Positions 17,072 through 25,749 of a DNA stretch of 54,892 bases are shown one piece after another; the first letter of the stretch is position 1; each line of letters opens with the position of its first letter. Under the pieces are notes generated by a model that did not search any database, was not told the origin of the DNA, and worked only from the letters and a program-made list of their open reading frames with translations. A program made the translations under genes and the position numbers. This stretch comes from Paraburkholderia sp. GTDB taxonomy: Bacteria > Pseudomonadota > Gammaproteobacteria > Burkholderiales > Burkholderiaceae. Location of the stretch: NCBI RefSeq assembly GCF_026225065.1, contig NZ_JAMFSB010000156.1, positions 1-54,892 on the forward strand, given 5' to 3'.

Positions 17072-18520
17072 ATGATGAGATTCTCAACGACCGGGGCACC
17101 GCGCGTGATGTTAGCGGCCATCCCTGCGGCGGTAATGCTGTTTGCACTTTCACAGGGAGCCTACGCCCAGGCGCTGGCGGACCAATCTGTCGAAGACCGG
17201 CTGAACACGTTGATGCGTGTGATCAACGAGCAGCAGAAGCAGATCAATTCACTCGAACAACAAGTCACGAACCTCGAGATGTCGGAGCGCGGCCGAGGCC
17301 TGCCGGGTGCCGGTGCGCCGGCCGACGGCGCCATCGCCGCCGGCCCGCAGCCGGGCGCAGATGGGCTGCCGGCGCCGCTGCCGCCGCTCGCCCAGATCAA
17401 TCCTGAGTCGAGTGCGCCTGGCAGTGGCACAGGCACCGCGACCGGCGTGCCGGTCAATCCACCGGTGCCGGATAACGGCAACAGCAATGGCGGCAACCTG
17501 CCGCCTGCGACCGATGGTACAGGCGCCGTCGGTCAGACCCAGAAAGCCGCGGAGCCGGTGCGCACGCAATCGGAAGACGCCGTGGTGCAGAGCCAGCAGC
17601 ACACGCCGCTGTTCGACCACAAGCTGACCTTCGACTGGGGCATCAGCGATACTTATTACGATCGCCGCCAGTTGCAACTGTCGGGCTTCCTCGCACTCGA
17701 CGCGATTTTCCTCGGCAACATCAACCTGGGTGAGACCAAGTCGCATGAGGTGATGGCGGACCTCGACACGCGCTACGGCCTCAGCGACCGGCTGAGCGTC
17801 GATCTCGACGTGCCGTATATCTACCGGCACAGCAACTTTATCGTCGGCGGCGCCGGCGGTGCGGCGAGCACGCTCTCGGATGCGTCGGCGAATTCGAGCG
17901 ACATCGGCGATGTCAACTTTGGCGTCTACTACGAGTTTCTCAAGGAAACCAACAGCCTGCCGGACCTGGTAGGTAGCCTGCGCATCAAGGCGCCGACCGG
18001 TTCGTCGCCGTTCGGCATCAAGCTGCAGCAGGTCGATGCCGACAACACAAATCTCGTCGCGCCGAGCAAGCTGCCCACCGGCACGGGTTTCTGGAACGTC
18101 ACAGCGGGCCTGTCGGTCCTGAAGACCTACGACCCGGTCGTGCTGTTCGGTAGTCTTTCGTACACCTACAACATCGCGCGCTCGTTCTCCGATATCTCTT
18201 CAGTCATCGGCCAGACCCAGCCGGCGACGGTCAAGATCGGCGACGTGGTGCAGTTCGGCGGCGGCGCCGCACTTGCCTTCTCGGACAAGGACTCGGCTAG
18301 CGTGTCCTACACGATGGCACTCGAGCCGGAGTCTCAGACCAAGGCGTCGGGCAGCTCCTATTCGAAGGTGCCGGGCAGCGAAACCACTGCTGCCGCGCTG
18401 ACTTTCGGCCTGAATCATGTAGTGAACAAGCACCTGACGATCAACGGTTCGGTCTCCGTGGGGCTCACGCCTGACACACCGAACTTCGTGATCGGCGTGC
18501 GCTTTCCCTACACTTTTTGA
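17072..18520 (+). CDS. Outer-membrane barrel protein with coiled coil (FapF-like secretion pore)
   Basis: The protein (482 aa) has a signal peptide (cleavage near AYA32), then a heptad-rich helix (about 38-80, VEDRLNTLMRVINEQQKQINSLEQQVTNLE) predicted to form a coiled coil. A Pro/Gly/Ala-rich linker (about 82-160) is followed by a beta-rich region of about 310 residues with alternating strands that ends in the aromatic residue Phe (VRFPYTF), typical of outer-membrane barrels. FapF, the trimeric pore that exports Fap subunits, has this same order of periplasmic helical coiled coil, plug/linker and 12-strand barrel. ATG 17072 is chosen over 17036 because GGGGGAG ends seven bases before it. A generic transporter annotation would miss the coiled coil. 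The function is inferred from architecture and context. Confidence 0.8.
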   Translation: MMRFSTTGAPRVMLAAIPAAVMLFALSQGAYAQALADQSVEDRLNTLMRVINEQQKQINSLEQQVTNLEMSERGRGLPGAGAPADGAIAAGPQPGADGLPAPLPPLAQINPESSAPGSGTGTATGVPVNPPVPDNGNSNGGNLPPATDGTGAVGQTQKAAEPVRTQSEDAVVQSQQHTPLFDHKLTFDWGISDTYYDRRQLQLSGFLALDAIFLGNINLGETKSHEVMADLDTRYGLSDRLSVDLDVPYIYRHSNFIVGGAGGAASTLSDASANSSDIGDVNFGVYYEFLKETNSLPDLVGSLRIKAPTGSSPFGIKLQQVDADNTNLVAPSKLPTGTGFWNVTAGLSVLKTYDPVVLFGSLSYTYNIARSFSDISSVIGQTQPATVKIGDVVQFGGGAALAFSDKDSASVSYTMALEPESQTKASGSSYSKVPGSETTAAALTFGLNHVVNKHLTINGSVSVGLTPDTPNFVIGVRFPYTF

Positions 18521-18544
18521 CGTGCCAACGATACGAGGTTGATC

Positions 18545-20140
18545 GTGCGCGAATCATCCCATCTGACCAGTGTTGCACCGCCCTCAGGCACGCATCTTTC
18601 TCTGGCTCGCCCGACGGAAGTTGCTGTAGTACGGCCGCAGGAAATCTCTGCGGGACTTCCGCGGGAGCTGCCGGTGGTAAGACCGAAGGAGGCCGCCATC
18701 GGACGGCCGCGGGACGATGCCGCCGCCGCTCAGGCAGTGCCGAAAAGCCCCTACGCGCAGACCGAGCGGACCCTGCTCTACGTCACACGCACGCCCGACG
18801 AGACGCTCACCTCCCATCTGAGAAGCCGTGGCTGGAACGTCGTGGCCGCGCGCTCGGCGCATGAGGCGAGCCGTCTCATCAAACAGGACGTCGTCTGTGC
18901 GGGGATCGTCGATCTGGCGAGCTTTGCGCCGCGCGACCTGGGCGGCCTCGAAGCGAGCTTGCGTCAGCAACAGATTGGCTGGATTGCGCTGTCCACCTCC
19001 GAGCGTCTGACCGATCCTGAAGTGCGGCGCCTGATCCGCCATTTCTGTTTTGACTACGTCAAGACGCCGGTGGCCAACGCAACGATCGACTACCTCGTCA
19101 GTCACGCGTTCGGCATGGTCACGCTATGCGATCCGGACATGATGGAGAGCGCGCCGTCCAGCGACGAAGACGAAATGGTCGGTACCTGCGAAGCCATGCA
19201 GCACCTGTTTCGCACCATCCGCAAGGTCGCCAACACCGACGCCAGCGTGTTCGTCTCCGGCGAATCGGGCACCGGTAAAGAGCTCACCGCGCTCGCCATC
19301 CACGAACGCTCGCGCCGCCGCAAGGCGCCTTTCATCGCCATCAACTGCGGCGCGATTCCGCATCATCTGCTGCAGTCCGAACTATTCGGCTACGAACGCG
19401 GCGCCTTCACCGGCGCCAACCAGCGCAAGATCGGACGGGTCGAAGAAGCGGACGGCGGCACGCTGCTGCTGGACGAAATCGGCGACCTGCCGATGGAAAG
19501 TCAGGCGAGCCTGCTGCGCTTCCTGCAGGAGGGCAAGATCGACCGGCTGGGTGGGCGCGAGTCGATTCCCATCGACGTACGGATCATCTCGGCGACTCAC
19601 ATCGACCTTGAGATCGCGATGCGCGACGGGCGCTTCCGCGCCGACCTGTTTCACCGGCTGTGCGTCCTGCGCATCGACGAGCCGCCGCTGCGCGCCCGTG
19701 GCAAGGACATCGAAATCCTCGCCCATCACATCATGCACAAGTTCAAGACCGACAGTGCGCGCAAGATCCGCGGTTTTGCGCCCTCGGCGATCGAGGCCAT
19801 GTACACCTACAACTGGCCCGGCAATGTGCGCGAAATGATCAACCGCGTGCGCCGCGCCATCGTGATGGCGGAAAACAAGCTGATCTCGGCCGAAGACCTG
19901 GATCTGGCTCACTTCACCGCGCAGGAAAGCGTGACCCTCGCGCAGGCTCGCGAATCGGCCGAGAAGCGCGCGATCGAAGCCGCGCTGCTGCGTCACCGGC
20001 ATCGTCTGAACGAGGCGGCGGTGGATCTGGGCGTGTCGCGCGCGACGCTGTCGCGCTTGCTGGATACGCATGGCATGCGCGACGCGGTCGGCACGGAGGA
20101 CGAGGCGGTGCCGGCTGAAGGCGTCCACGCGGCCGAGTGA
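18545..20140 (+). CDS. VpsR-like sigma-54-dependent activator (second copy)
   Basis: The protein (531 aa) is a paralogue of the activator at 10294-11685. Residues about 75-195 form the same receiver-like domain (ERTLLYVTRTPDETL, then GIVDLASF with the candidate Asp). Walker A GESGTGKE is at 239-246, GAFTGA at 286-291, and a Fis-type helix-turn-helix (LNEAAVDLGVSRATLSRLL) near residue 500. It differs by an N-terminal tail of about 70 residues with an R-P-x-E repeat (ARPTEVAVVRPQE, LPVVRPKEAAIGRPRDD). GTG 18545 is preferred over TTG 18539 because GAGG (18535-18538) is six bases upstream. It follows the FapF-like gene by 24 bases in the same direction, so it may be co-transcribed with the operon and feed back on it. 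C-di-GMP control is possible by analogy with VpsR and is not shown by the sequence. Confidence 0.88.
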   Translation: MRESSHLTSVAPPSGTHLSLARPTEVAVVRPQEISAGLPRELPVVRPKEAAIGRPRDDAAAAQAVPKSPYAQTERTLLYVTRTPDETLTSHLRSRGWNVVAARSAHEASRLIKQDVVCAGIVDLASFAPRDLGGLEASLRQQQIGWIALSTSERLTDPEVRRLIRHFCFDYVKTPVANATIDYLVSHAFGMVTLCDPDMMESAPSSDEDEMVGTCEAMQHLFRTIRKVANTDASVFVSGESGTGKELTALAIHERSRRRKAPFIAINCGAIPHHLLQSELFGYERGAFTGANQRKIGRVEEADGGTLLLDEIGDLPMESQASLLRFLQEGKIDRLGGRESIPIDVRIISATHIDLEIAMRDGRFRADLFHRLCVLRIDEPPLRARGKDIEILAHHIMHKFKTDSARKIRGFAPSAIEAMYTYNWPGNVREMINRVRRAIVMAENKLISAEDLDLAHFTAQESVTLAQARESAEKRAIEAALLRHRHRLNEAAVDLGVSRATLSRLLDTHGMRDAVGTEDEAVPAEGVHAAE

Positions 20141-20188
20141 AGGCACGCCGCGCACCGCGCCCTACCCCTCGGGCGTGCAGCGTTGTCG

Positions 20189-20216
20189 TTGGGGTGGCGT
20201 GGGCGTCAGGTAGAAT
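20189..20216 (+). promoter_or_regulatory. Putative folA promoter
   Basis: TTGGGG (20189-20194), a 16-base spacer and TAGAAT (20211-20216) lie 29 bases before ATG 20246. The -10 is good and the -35 matches at three of six positions. Confidence 0.4.
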
Positions 20217-20245
20217 CGGAGCGGTTAGGTTCCCTTCTCCAATCG

Positions 20246-20773
20246 ATGACGACGCTCACCCTGATCGTCGCTCGCGCCCGCAATGGCGTGATCGGCCGCG
20301 ACAACCAGCTACCCTGGCGCCTGCCCGAGGATCTTGCGTTCTTCAAGCGCACGACCATGGGCGCGCCCATCATCATGGGCCGCAAGACTCATGAATCGAT
20401 CGGACGGCCGCTGCCCGGCCGCCGCAATATTGTCGTGACGCGCGATGCGGGCCGCCGCTTCGCAGGGTGCGACACCGCCACCAATCTCGACGACGCGCTC
20501 AGGCTCGCGGCCCGGGACCAGGCACCGGAAGCCTTCCTGATCGGCGGCGCCGAACTCTACAAAGAGGGGCTGCGCCACGCCGACAAGCTGATCATCACGG
20601 AGATCTCGATCGATTTCGAAGGCAACGCGCATTTTGCCGCGCTCGATCCAGAGGAATGGGAAGAAGTGGCCCATGAGACGCACCGCGCCCACGCGCCGAA
20701 CGAGTTCGACTACGCGTTCGTGACGTACCGCCGGACTGAAGCGGCAGCGGGAGAGCAGCCGCCGCAAGCGTAA
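20246..20773 (+). CDS. folA: Dihydrofolate reductase
   Basis: FolA (175 aa) reduces dihydrofolate to tetrahydrofolate with NADPH, closing the cycle opened by ThyA. The N-terminal [22 protein letters not shown] contains the conserved substrate-site residues: the G-x-x-x-x-L-P-W loop and the catalytic Asp/Glu in LPED. The NADPH-binding stretches are [20 protein letters not shown] and [11 protein letters not shown]. The C-terminus has the usual Y-x-F-V-x-Y strand. ATG 20246 gives the conserved N-terminus; in-frame codons upstream lie in the promoter region. No strong ribosome-binding site is visible. It lies directly downstream of the amyloid-like block and is not coupled to thyA here. Confidence 0.96.
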   Translation: MTTLTLIVARARNGVIGRDNQLPWRLPEDLAFFKRTTMGAPIIMGRKTHESIGRPLPGRRNIVVTRDAGRRFAGCDTATNLDDALRLAARDQAPEAFLIGGAELYKEGLRHADKLIITEISIDFEGNAHFAALDPEEWEEVAHETHRAHAPNEFDYAFVTYRRTEAAAGEQPPQA

Positions 20774-20794
20774 CCGCGCGCGGAGTGCAGGCGT

Positions 20795-20831
20795 AAAAAA
20801 ACGCCAGAGAAGCTGTCTTCTCTGGCGTTTC
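20795..20831. terminator. Bidirectional intrinsic terminator, folA / pmbA
   Basis: ACGCCAGAGAAG (20801-20812) and its complement (20817-20828) form a perfect 12-bp stem with a CTGT loop. It is flanked by A6 on the left and TTT on the right, between convergent folA and pmbA. Confidence 0.93.
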
Positions 20832-20864
20832 TGTTTGCGGCGGTCCTACTGACTGCACGCCTGT

Positions 20865-22235
20865 TTACTGCCCAGCAATCGTCATGCGCTCGATCAGCAC
20901 CGAGCCGGTCTGCTTGGTGCCGCGCACGAGCGTGTCCGCGCCGATCGCAACGATATGGTGGAACATCTCCTGCAGCGTGCTCGCCACGGTGAACTCTTCC
21001 ACCGGGTACTGGATCTTGCCGTTTTCGACCCAGAAGCCCGACGCGCCGCGCGAATAGTCACCCGTCACGTAGTTGACGCCCTGCCCCATCAGTTCGGTCA
21101 GCAGCAGGCCCGTGCCGAGCTTTTTGAGCATTGCTTCGAAGTCGTCCTCGGGACGCGTCGTCGAGCTGAGCAGCTTCAGATTGTGCGAGCCGCCGGCATT
21201 GCCGGTGGTCTTCATGCCGAGCTTGCGCGCCGAGTAGGTGGACAGGAAGTAGCCTTCGACCACCCCGTCTTTCACCACCGAGCGCTGCTTCGTGCGCACG
21301 CCTTCTTCGTCGAACGGCGCGCTGCCCATGGCGCGGGCCACGTGCGGGTCTTCGACCACTTGCACGTGCGGCGCGAACACCGGCTTGCCGAGGCTATCGA
21401 CGAGGAACGAAGTCTTGCGATACAGCGCGCCGCCGCTCACCGCCTGCACGAACGCGCCGAGCAGGCCTGCGGCGAGCGGCGCTTCGAACAGCACCGGCAC
21501 CTTGCGGGTGTCGAGGCCGCGTGCACCGATGCGCGCCAGCGCCCGTTGCGCCGCGTAGCGCCCGATGGCTTCCGGGTCGGCCAGATCTGCCGCGTTGCGC
21601 TGCGAGGTGTACCAGTCGTCGCGCTGCATGTTGCGCCCGCTGCCGGCGATCGGCGCGCACGCCACGTAATGGCGCGAATAAGGGTAGCCGGAGAGGAAGC
21701 CACGCGAAGTGGCGAGCACGAATTGCGAATGCTGCGCGGAGACGCTGGCCCCTTCCGAATTGCGGATTTGCGGGTCGGTGGCGAACGCCGCGTCTTCGGA
21801 GCGGCGGGCGATCTCGACTGCTTCGTCGGCGGTGAGATTCCACGGATGATACAAATCGAGGTCGCGCGGCGCGGTTTCGAGCAGTTCGGCCTCGGCGAGG
21901 CCCGCGCAGTCGTCTTCCGCCGTGAAACGGGCGATGTTGTACGCGGCCGCAACCGTATCTTTCAACGCCTGCGAGGAAAAGTCCGAGGTGCTGGCGTTGC
22001 CGCGCTTGTTGCCGATAAACACGGTCACGCCGACCATCTTGTCGCGGTTGTGTTCGATCGTCTCGACCTCGCCACGCCGCACGGAGACGGACAGGCCGTC
22101 ACCTTCGGAGATTTCAGTCGCCGCGTCGGTGCCACCGAGCGACTTTGCGTGACGCAGGATGTCCGAGGCGATTTCCTTCAGCTCATCCTGGGTATGCGGG
22201 AAAAAGCGCTGTCTGACGTCCATGTCTGCTGCCAT
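20865..22235 (-). CDS. pmbA: Metalloprotease subunit TldE/PmbA
   Basis: TldE (456 aa) is the non-metal-binding partner of TldD. The TldD/TldE heterodimer is a cytoplasmic zinc protease that degrades unfolded peptides, matures microcin B17 and assists CcdA turnover in E. coli. The sequence has the family features of an N-terminal domain ([18 protein letters not shown]), a central region ([34 protein letters not shown]) and a C-terminal barrel ([22 protein letters not shown]). As expected for TldE, no HExxxH zinc motif is present. The gene is divergent from yjgA/darP, an arrangement also found in E. coli. AAGGA lies 11 bases upstream; Met5 is an alternative start. Confidence 0.95.
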   Translation of the reverse strand: MAADMDVRQRFFPHTQDELKEIASDILRHAKSLGGTDAATEISEGDGLSVSVRRGEVETIEHNRDKMVGVTVFIGNKRGNASTSDFSSQALKDTVAAAYNIARFTAEDDCAGLAEAELLETAPRDLDLYHPWNLTADEAVEIARRSEDAAFATDPQIRNSEGASVSAQHSQFVLATSRGFLSGYPYSRHYVACAPIAGSGRNMQRDDWYTSQRNAADLADPEAIGRYAAQRALARIGARGLDTRKVPVLFEAPLAAGLLGAFVQAVSGGALYRKTSFLVDSLGKPVFAPHVQVVEDPHVARAMGSAPFDEEGVRTKQRSVVKDGVVEGYFLSTYSARKLGMKTTGNAGGSHNLKLLSSTTRPEDDFEAMLKKLGTGLLLTELMGQGVNYVTGDYSRGASGFWVENGKIQYPVEEFTVASTLQEMFHHIVAIGADTLVRGTKQTGSVLIERMTIAGQ

Positions 22236-22440
22236 ATTCGTTGCCGTCCTTCGTTGCGTCCTGGTCGGGGCCGGGAGCGGCCCTCCGGTGTGTTCTCAAG
22301 TACGTCGCTACGTATCCCGCGATCATAGCAAGGTCCGCGCGAGCGTACCTGGCATTCGCCGACGTCTCACGGCATGGGCGAGTGGCGCGGCCAGCTCCCT
22401 TGCCGGCGGATTCAAGGGCACGGCACGCTACAATAACGGT

Positions 22441-23061
22441 ATGACACGTAAAACCCGCATTCAACCGATGGAACCCGTCGCCGAGCCAGAGATCGACGAG
22501 AACGGGTATGACCGTCCCAGCAAGTCCCAGCTCAAGCGCGACATGCACGCGCTGCAGGAGCTGGGCGAGGCGCTGATCGCGCTGCCAAAAGACGCTTTGA
22601 AGCGCATGCCGATGCCCGAAAAGCTCGACGACGCTGTGCGCGACGCTCGCCGCATCACCGATCACGAAGGCAAACGCCGCCAGGTCCAGTACGTGGGCCG
22701 GGTAATGCGTTCGCTGCTCGAGGACGAGACGGCCGCCTTGCGCACCGCGCTGGATTCGTACAACGGCATCAACAAGGCCGAAACGGCGCGTCTGCACTGG
22801 ATCGAGCGCACTCGCGAGAAGCTGCTCGCCGACGACGCCGCGCTGACCGACTTCATCCGCCAGCACCCCGCCGCCGACCCGCAGGAAGGCCGCACGCTGA
22901 TCCGCAACGCCCGCAAGGAAGCGCAGCAGAGCAAGCCGCCGCGCTATTTCCGCGAGCTGTTCCAGTGGATCAAGAACGCGGACGGCCCGGAAGCGGCCGA
23001 GGACGACGAGCACGAAGGACATGGCACCCCGGAAAACGGCGATGACGAAGATCGCGCGTAA
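22441..23061 (+). CDS. darP: Ribosome-associated protein YjgA (DarP, DUF615)
   Basis: The protein (206 aa) belongs to the DUF615 family. It associates with late 50S assembly intermediates, and the E. coli member is called DarP/YjgA. Evidence is the conserved start ([21 protein letters not shown]), the basic helical middle ([23 protein letters not shown]) and the motif [22 protein letters not shown]. The acidic C-terminal tail (about 185-206) is variable in the family. ATG 22441 lies seven bases after a TACAAT hexamer (22429-22434) with no ribosome-binding site between, so the mRNA may be nearly leaderless. Its last 20 bases overlap the molybdopterin adenylyltransferase gene. Confidence 0.93.
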   Translation: MTRKTRIQPMEPVAEPEIDENGYDRPSKSQLKRDMHALQELGEALIALPKDALKRMPMPEKLDDAVRDARRITDHEGKRRQVQYVGRVMRSLLEDETAALRTALDSYNGINKAETARLHWIERTREKLLADDAALTDFIRQHPAADPQEGRTLIRNARKEAQQSKPPRYFRELFQWIKNADGPEAAEDDEHEGHGTPENGDDEDRA

Positions 23062-23668
23062 CCATCCCGACGAAATCGTAATCGGACTGGTCTCGATCAG
23101 CGACCGGGCAAGCACGGGCGTCTACGAGGACAAAGGGATTCCGGGCTTGCAGGAGTGGCTCGGTGCGGCACTGAGCTCGCCGTGGCAGGCCGTCACCCGG
23201 CTGATCCAGGACGACGCGCCGACGATCTCCGCCACGCTCATCGAACTGGTGGACAAGGCGGGCTGCGATCTGGTGTTCACCACGGGCGGCACCGGGCCGT
23301 CACGGCGCGATGTGACGCCGGAAGCGACGCTCGCGGTGGGTACAAAGGAAATGCCGGGTTTCGGTGAGCAGATGCGGCAGATCAGCCTGAATTTCGTGCC
23401 GACAGCCATTTTGTCGCGCCAGGTGGCAGTGATCCGCGAGACGCCGACGCAAGCGGCGCTGATCGTCAATCTGCCGGGTCAGCCCAAGTCGATCAGGGAA
23501 ACGCTGGAAGGATTGCGCGACGACGCGGGTGAAGTGAAAGTGCCAGGGATTTTTGCGGCCGTGCCTTATTGCATCGACCTGATTGGCGGCCCGTATGTGG
23601 AAACCAATGCGGCCGTCGTGAAAGCCTTCCGGCCGAAAAACGCGATCCGGGCACCGCGTCAGGACTGA
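23042..23668 (+). CDS. mog: Molybdopterin adenylyltransferase
   Basis: Mog (208 aa) adenylates molybdopterin before molybdate insertion in molybdenum-cofactor synthesis. The signature is the MoaB/Mog motif [20 protein letters not shown], with the nucleotide-binding Gly-rich loop and the Asp and Glu of the D-V-T-P-E segment. The start [17 protein letters not shown] and the C-terminal [13 protein letters not shown] (typical for Mog rather than MoaB) support the assignment. ATG 23042 (MTKIARNH) matches the usual N-terminus; ATG 23021 would add seven residues and has AGGA only one base away. The gene overlaps the yjgA end by 20 bases, so the two are co-translated. Confidence 0.93.
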   Translation: MTKIARNHPDEIVIGLVSISDRASTGVYEDKGIPGLQEWLGAALSSPWQAVTRLIQDDAPTISATLIELVDKAGCDLVFTTGGTGPSRRDVTPEATLAVGTKEMPGFGEQMRQISLNFVPTAILSRQVAVIRETPTQAALIVNLPGQPKSIRETLEGLRDDAGEVKVPGIFAAVPYCIDLIGGPYVETNAAVVKAFRPKNAIRAPRQD

Positions 23669-23675
23669 GAGGCGC

Positions 23676-23739
23676 GCCGGGTTGATGCGTGGCCGGGTTG
23701 ATGCGTGGCCGGGTTGACGCCCGGCGAGGTTGACGCCTG
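23676..23739. repeat. Four 16-bp tandem repeats between mog and orn
   Basis: Four consecutive 16-bp units begin at 23676, 23692, 23708 and 23724. The first two are identical (GCCGGGTTGATGCGTG). The third differs at three positions (GCCGGGTTGACGCCCG) and the fourth is GCGAGGTTGACGCCTG. The array starts just after the mog stop and ends at the orn stop codon, where a terminator would be expected. Confidence 0.92.
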
Positions 23740-23741
23740 GA

Positions 23742-24350
23742 TTACTCTTCCGCAACCGGCGCGCCCGCAGCCGGGATCAGGAAATGCTCGCGGTAGTACT
23801 TGAGCTCGTCGATCGACTCGTGGATATCGGCCAGCGCCGTATGCATAGCGCGCTTCTGGAAGCCCTTGTAGATAGTCGGCTGCCAGCGGCGGCACAATTC
23901 CTTGAGCGTGCTAACGTCGAGATTGCGGTAATGGAAGAAACGCTCCAGATCCGGCATCCAGCGCGCCATGAAACGGCGGTCCTGACAGATGGAATTGCCG
24001 CACATCGGCGACTTGCCCGGCGGGACGTACTGGCCGAGAAATTCGCGGATCTGCTCGGTGGCTTCCGCTTCGCCGACGCTCGAGGCGCGCACGCGGTCGA
24101 TCAGCCCCGAACGGCCATGCGTGTTCTGGTTCCATTGGTCCATCTTCGCAAGCGTTTCGTCGCTCTGGTGGATGGCGAGCACCGGACCTTCGACCAGTTT
24201 GTCGAGCGTCGAATTGGTCACCACCACGGCGATCTCGATGATGCGGTCGGTGTCGGGCTCGAGGCCGGTCATTTCCATGTCCAGCCAGATCAGGTTCATG
24301 TCGCTGCGCACGAGCGACGGCTCGCCAGCGGATTCGAGGATGTCAGTCAT
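23742..24350 (-). CDS. orn: Oligoribonuclease
   Basis: Orn (202 aa) is the DEDDh 3'-5' exoribonuclease that finishes RNA decay by cleaving dinucleotides, including pGpG from cyclic-di-GMP breakdown. The first acidic motif is [20 protein letters not shown]. The second region is [13 protein letters not shown]. The third is [14 protein letters not shown], with the catalytic His and Asp. The N-terminus [20 protein letters not shown] matches the extended start seen in Burkholderiales, so 24350 is chosen over the internal Met at 24299; neither has a strong ribosome-binding site. It is divergent from the M48 protease gene. Because Orn clears pGpG, it could feed into c-di-GMP control of the VpsR-like activators nearby, but this link is speculative. 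Confidence 0.96.
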   Translation of the reverse strand: MTDILESAGEPSLVRSDMNLIWLDMEMTGLEPDTDRIIEIAVVVTNSTLDKLVEGPVLAIHQSDETLAKMDQWNQNTHGRSGLIDRVRASSVGEAEATEQIREFLGQYVPPGKSPMCGNSICQDRRFMARWMPDLERFFHYRNLDVSTLKELCRRWQPTIYKGFQKRAMHTALADIHESIDELKYYREHFLIPAAGAPVAEE

Positions 24351-24489
24351 GGAGGCAACCTTGGTGAATAGCGCCGCGCGCCCCCTCGGGACGGGCCTGT
24401 GCGCCGTTGAAACAGTTCGATTTAGCGTGGCCCCGCCAGCCGGCGGGAAGAAACATATAATTCTCGCATAGATACCACGGATTCCCCGG

Positions 24490-25749
24490 ATGCCTACTCT
24501 GTACTTCACCGTTCTGTTCGCCATCGCCGTCGTGGCGATGGTCGGCACCAAGCTCTGGCTCGCGTCGCGGCAAATCCGCTTCGTCGCGGCGCACCGCGGG
24601 CAGGTGCCCGGCCAGTTTGCGGGCACCATCGCGCTGACCGCGCATCAACGTGCCGCTGACTACACCGTCGAGCGTACACGGCTGACGATGATCGAGATTG
24701 TCGTCGGCGCGGCCGTGCTGATCGGACTCACGCTGCTCGGCGGCGTGCAGGCGCTCGATCTGGCGATCTCGGATTGGCTCGGCCGCGGCTACGTCGGCCA
24801 GATCGCGCTGATCGCGGCGGTCATTGCGATCACCGGCGTGATCGACCTGCCGTTCGACTATTACCGGCAGTTCGTCATCGAGGAACGCTTCGGCTTTAAC
24901 CGCATGGGCAAGGGCATTTTCTTCGCCGACCGCATCAAGGGCCTGTTGCTCGGCGCGGCCTTCGGCCTGCCGCTGCTGTTCGTCGTCCTGTGGCTGATGA
25001 GCCAGGCCGGCAGCCTGTGGTGGCTGTGGACGTGGGTCGTGTGGGTAGTGTTCCAGTTGCTGGTGCTGGTGCTGTATCCGTCGTTCATCGCACCGCTCTT
25101 CAACAAGTTCGAGCCGCTCAAAGACGAAGCCTTGGTCACTCGCATCGAAGCGCTGATGAAGCGCTGCGGTTTCGCCGCCAAGGGGCTGTTCGTAATGGAC
25201 GGCAGCCGCCGTTCCGCCCATGGCAATGCGTATTTCACAGGCTTCGGTGCGGCCAAGCGCATTGTGTTCTTCGACACGCTGCTCGCGCGTCTGTCGGGTA
25301 GCGAGATCGAAGCCGTGCTCGCGCACGAACTCGGTCACTTCAAGCGCCGCCATGTGATCAAGCGGATGGCGGTGATATTCGCGGTCAGCCTCGTGATGCT
25401 CGCGCTGCTAGGCTGGCTCATGCAGTGCGTCTGGTTCTATGAGGGACTCGGCGTGCGGCCATCGTTGCTGGGCGGTAACAGCGGGCTCGCGCTGGTGCTG
25501 TTCTTCCTCGCGCTGCCGGTGTTCCTGTTCTTCGTGACGCCGCTCGGCAGCCTTAGTTCGCGCAAGCACGAATTCGAAGCCGATGCGTTCGCCGCTACCC
25601 AGACCGATGCACAGGATCTGGTCAACGCGCTCGTGAAGCTGTACGAGGACAACGCGTCGACCCTCACCCCCGACCCGCTCTACACCGCGTTCTATTATTC
25701 TCATCCGCCAGCGTCGCAGCGGATCGACCGCCTGCTGCGGCACGCATGA
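24490..25749 (+). CDS. M48 family membrane metalloprotease (Ste24-like)
   Basis: The protein (419 aa) is a polytopic inner-membrane zinc protease of the M48A/Ste24 type, which in eukaryotes processes CAAX proteins and in bacteria is linked to membrane-protein quality control. The zinc motif HELGH is at 279-283 and the third ligand is in [10 protein letters not shown] (Glu361). Further family features are the segment [22 protein letters not shown] before the active site and a luminal-type motif [27 protein letters not shown]. About six hydrophobic segments are visible. The stop overlaps the rsgA start (ATGA), so both are translated from one message. Confidence 0.93.
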   Translation: MPTLYFTVLFAIAVVAMVGTKLWLASRQIRFVAAHRGQVPGQFAGTIALTAHQRAADYTVERTRLTMIEIVVGAAVLIGLTLLGGVQALDLAISDWLGRGYVGQIALIAAVIAITGVIDLPFDYYRQFVIEERFGFNRMGKGIFFADRIKGLLLGAAFGLPLLFVVLWLMSQAGSLWWLWTWVVWVVFQLLVLVLYPSFIAPLFNKFEPLKDEALVTRIEALMKRCGFAAKGLFVMDGSRRSAHGNAYFTGFGAAKRIVFFDTLLARLSGSEIEAVLAHELGHFKRRHVIKRMAVIFAVSLVMLALLGWLMQCVWFYEGLGVRPSLLGGNSGLALVLFFLALPVFLFFVTPLGSLSSRKHEFEADAFAATQTDAQDLVNALVKLYEDNASTLTPDPLYTAFYYSHPPASQRIDRLLRHA

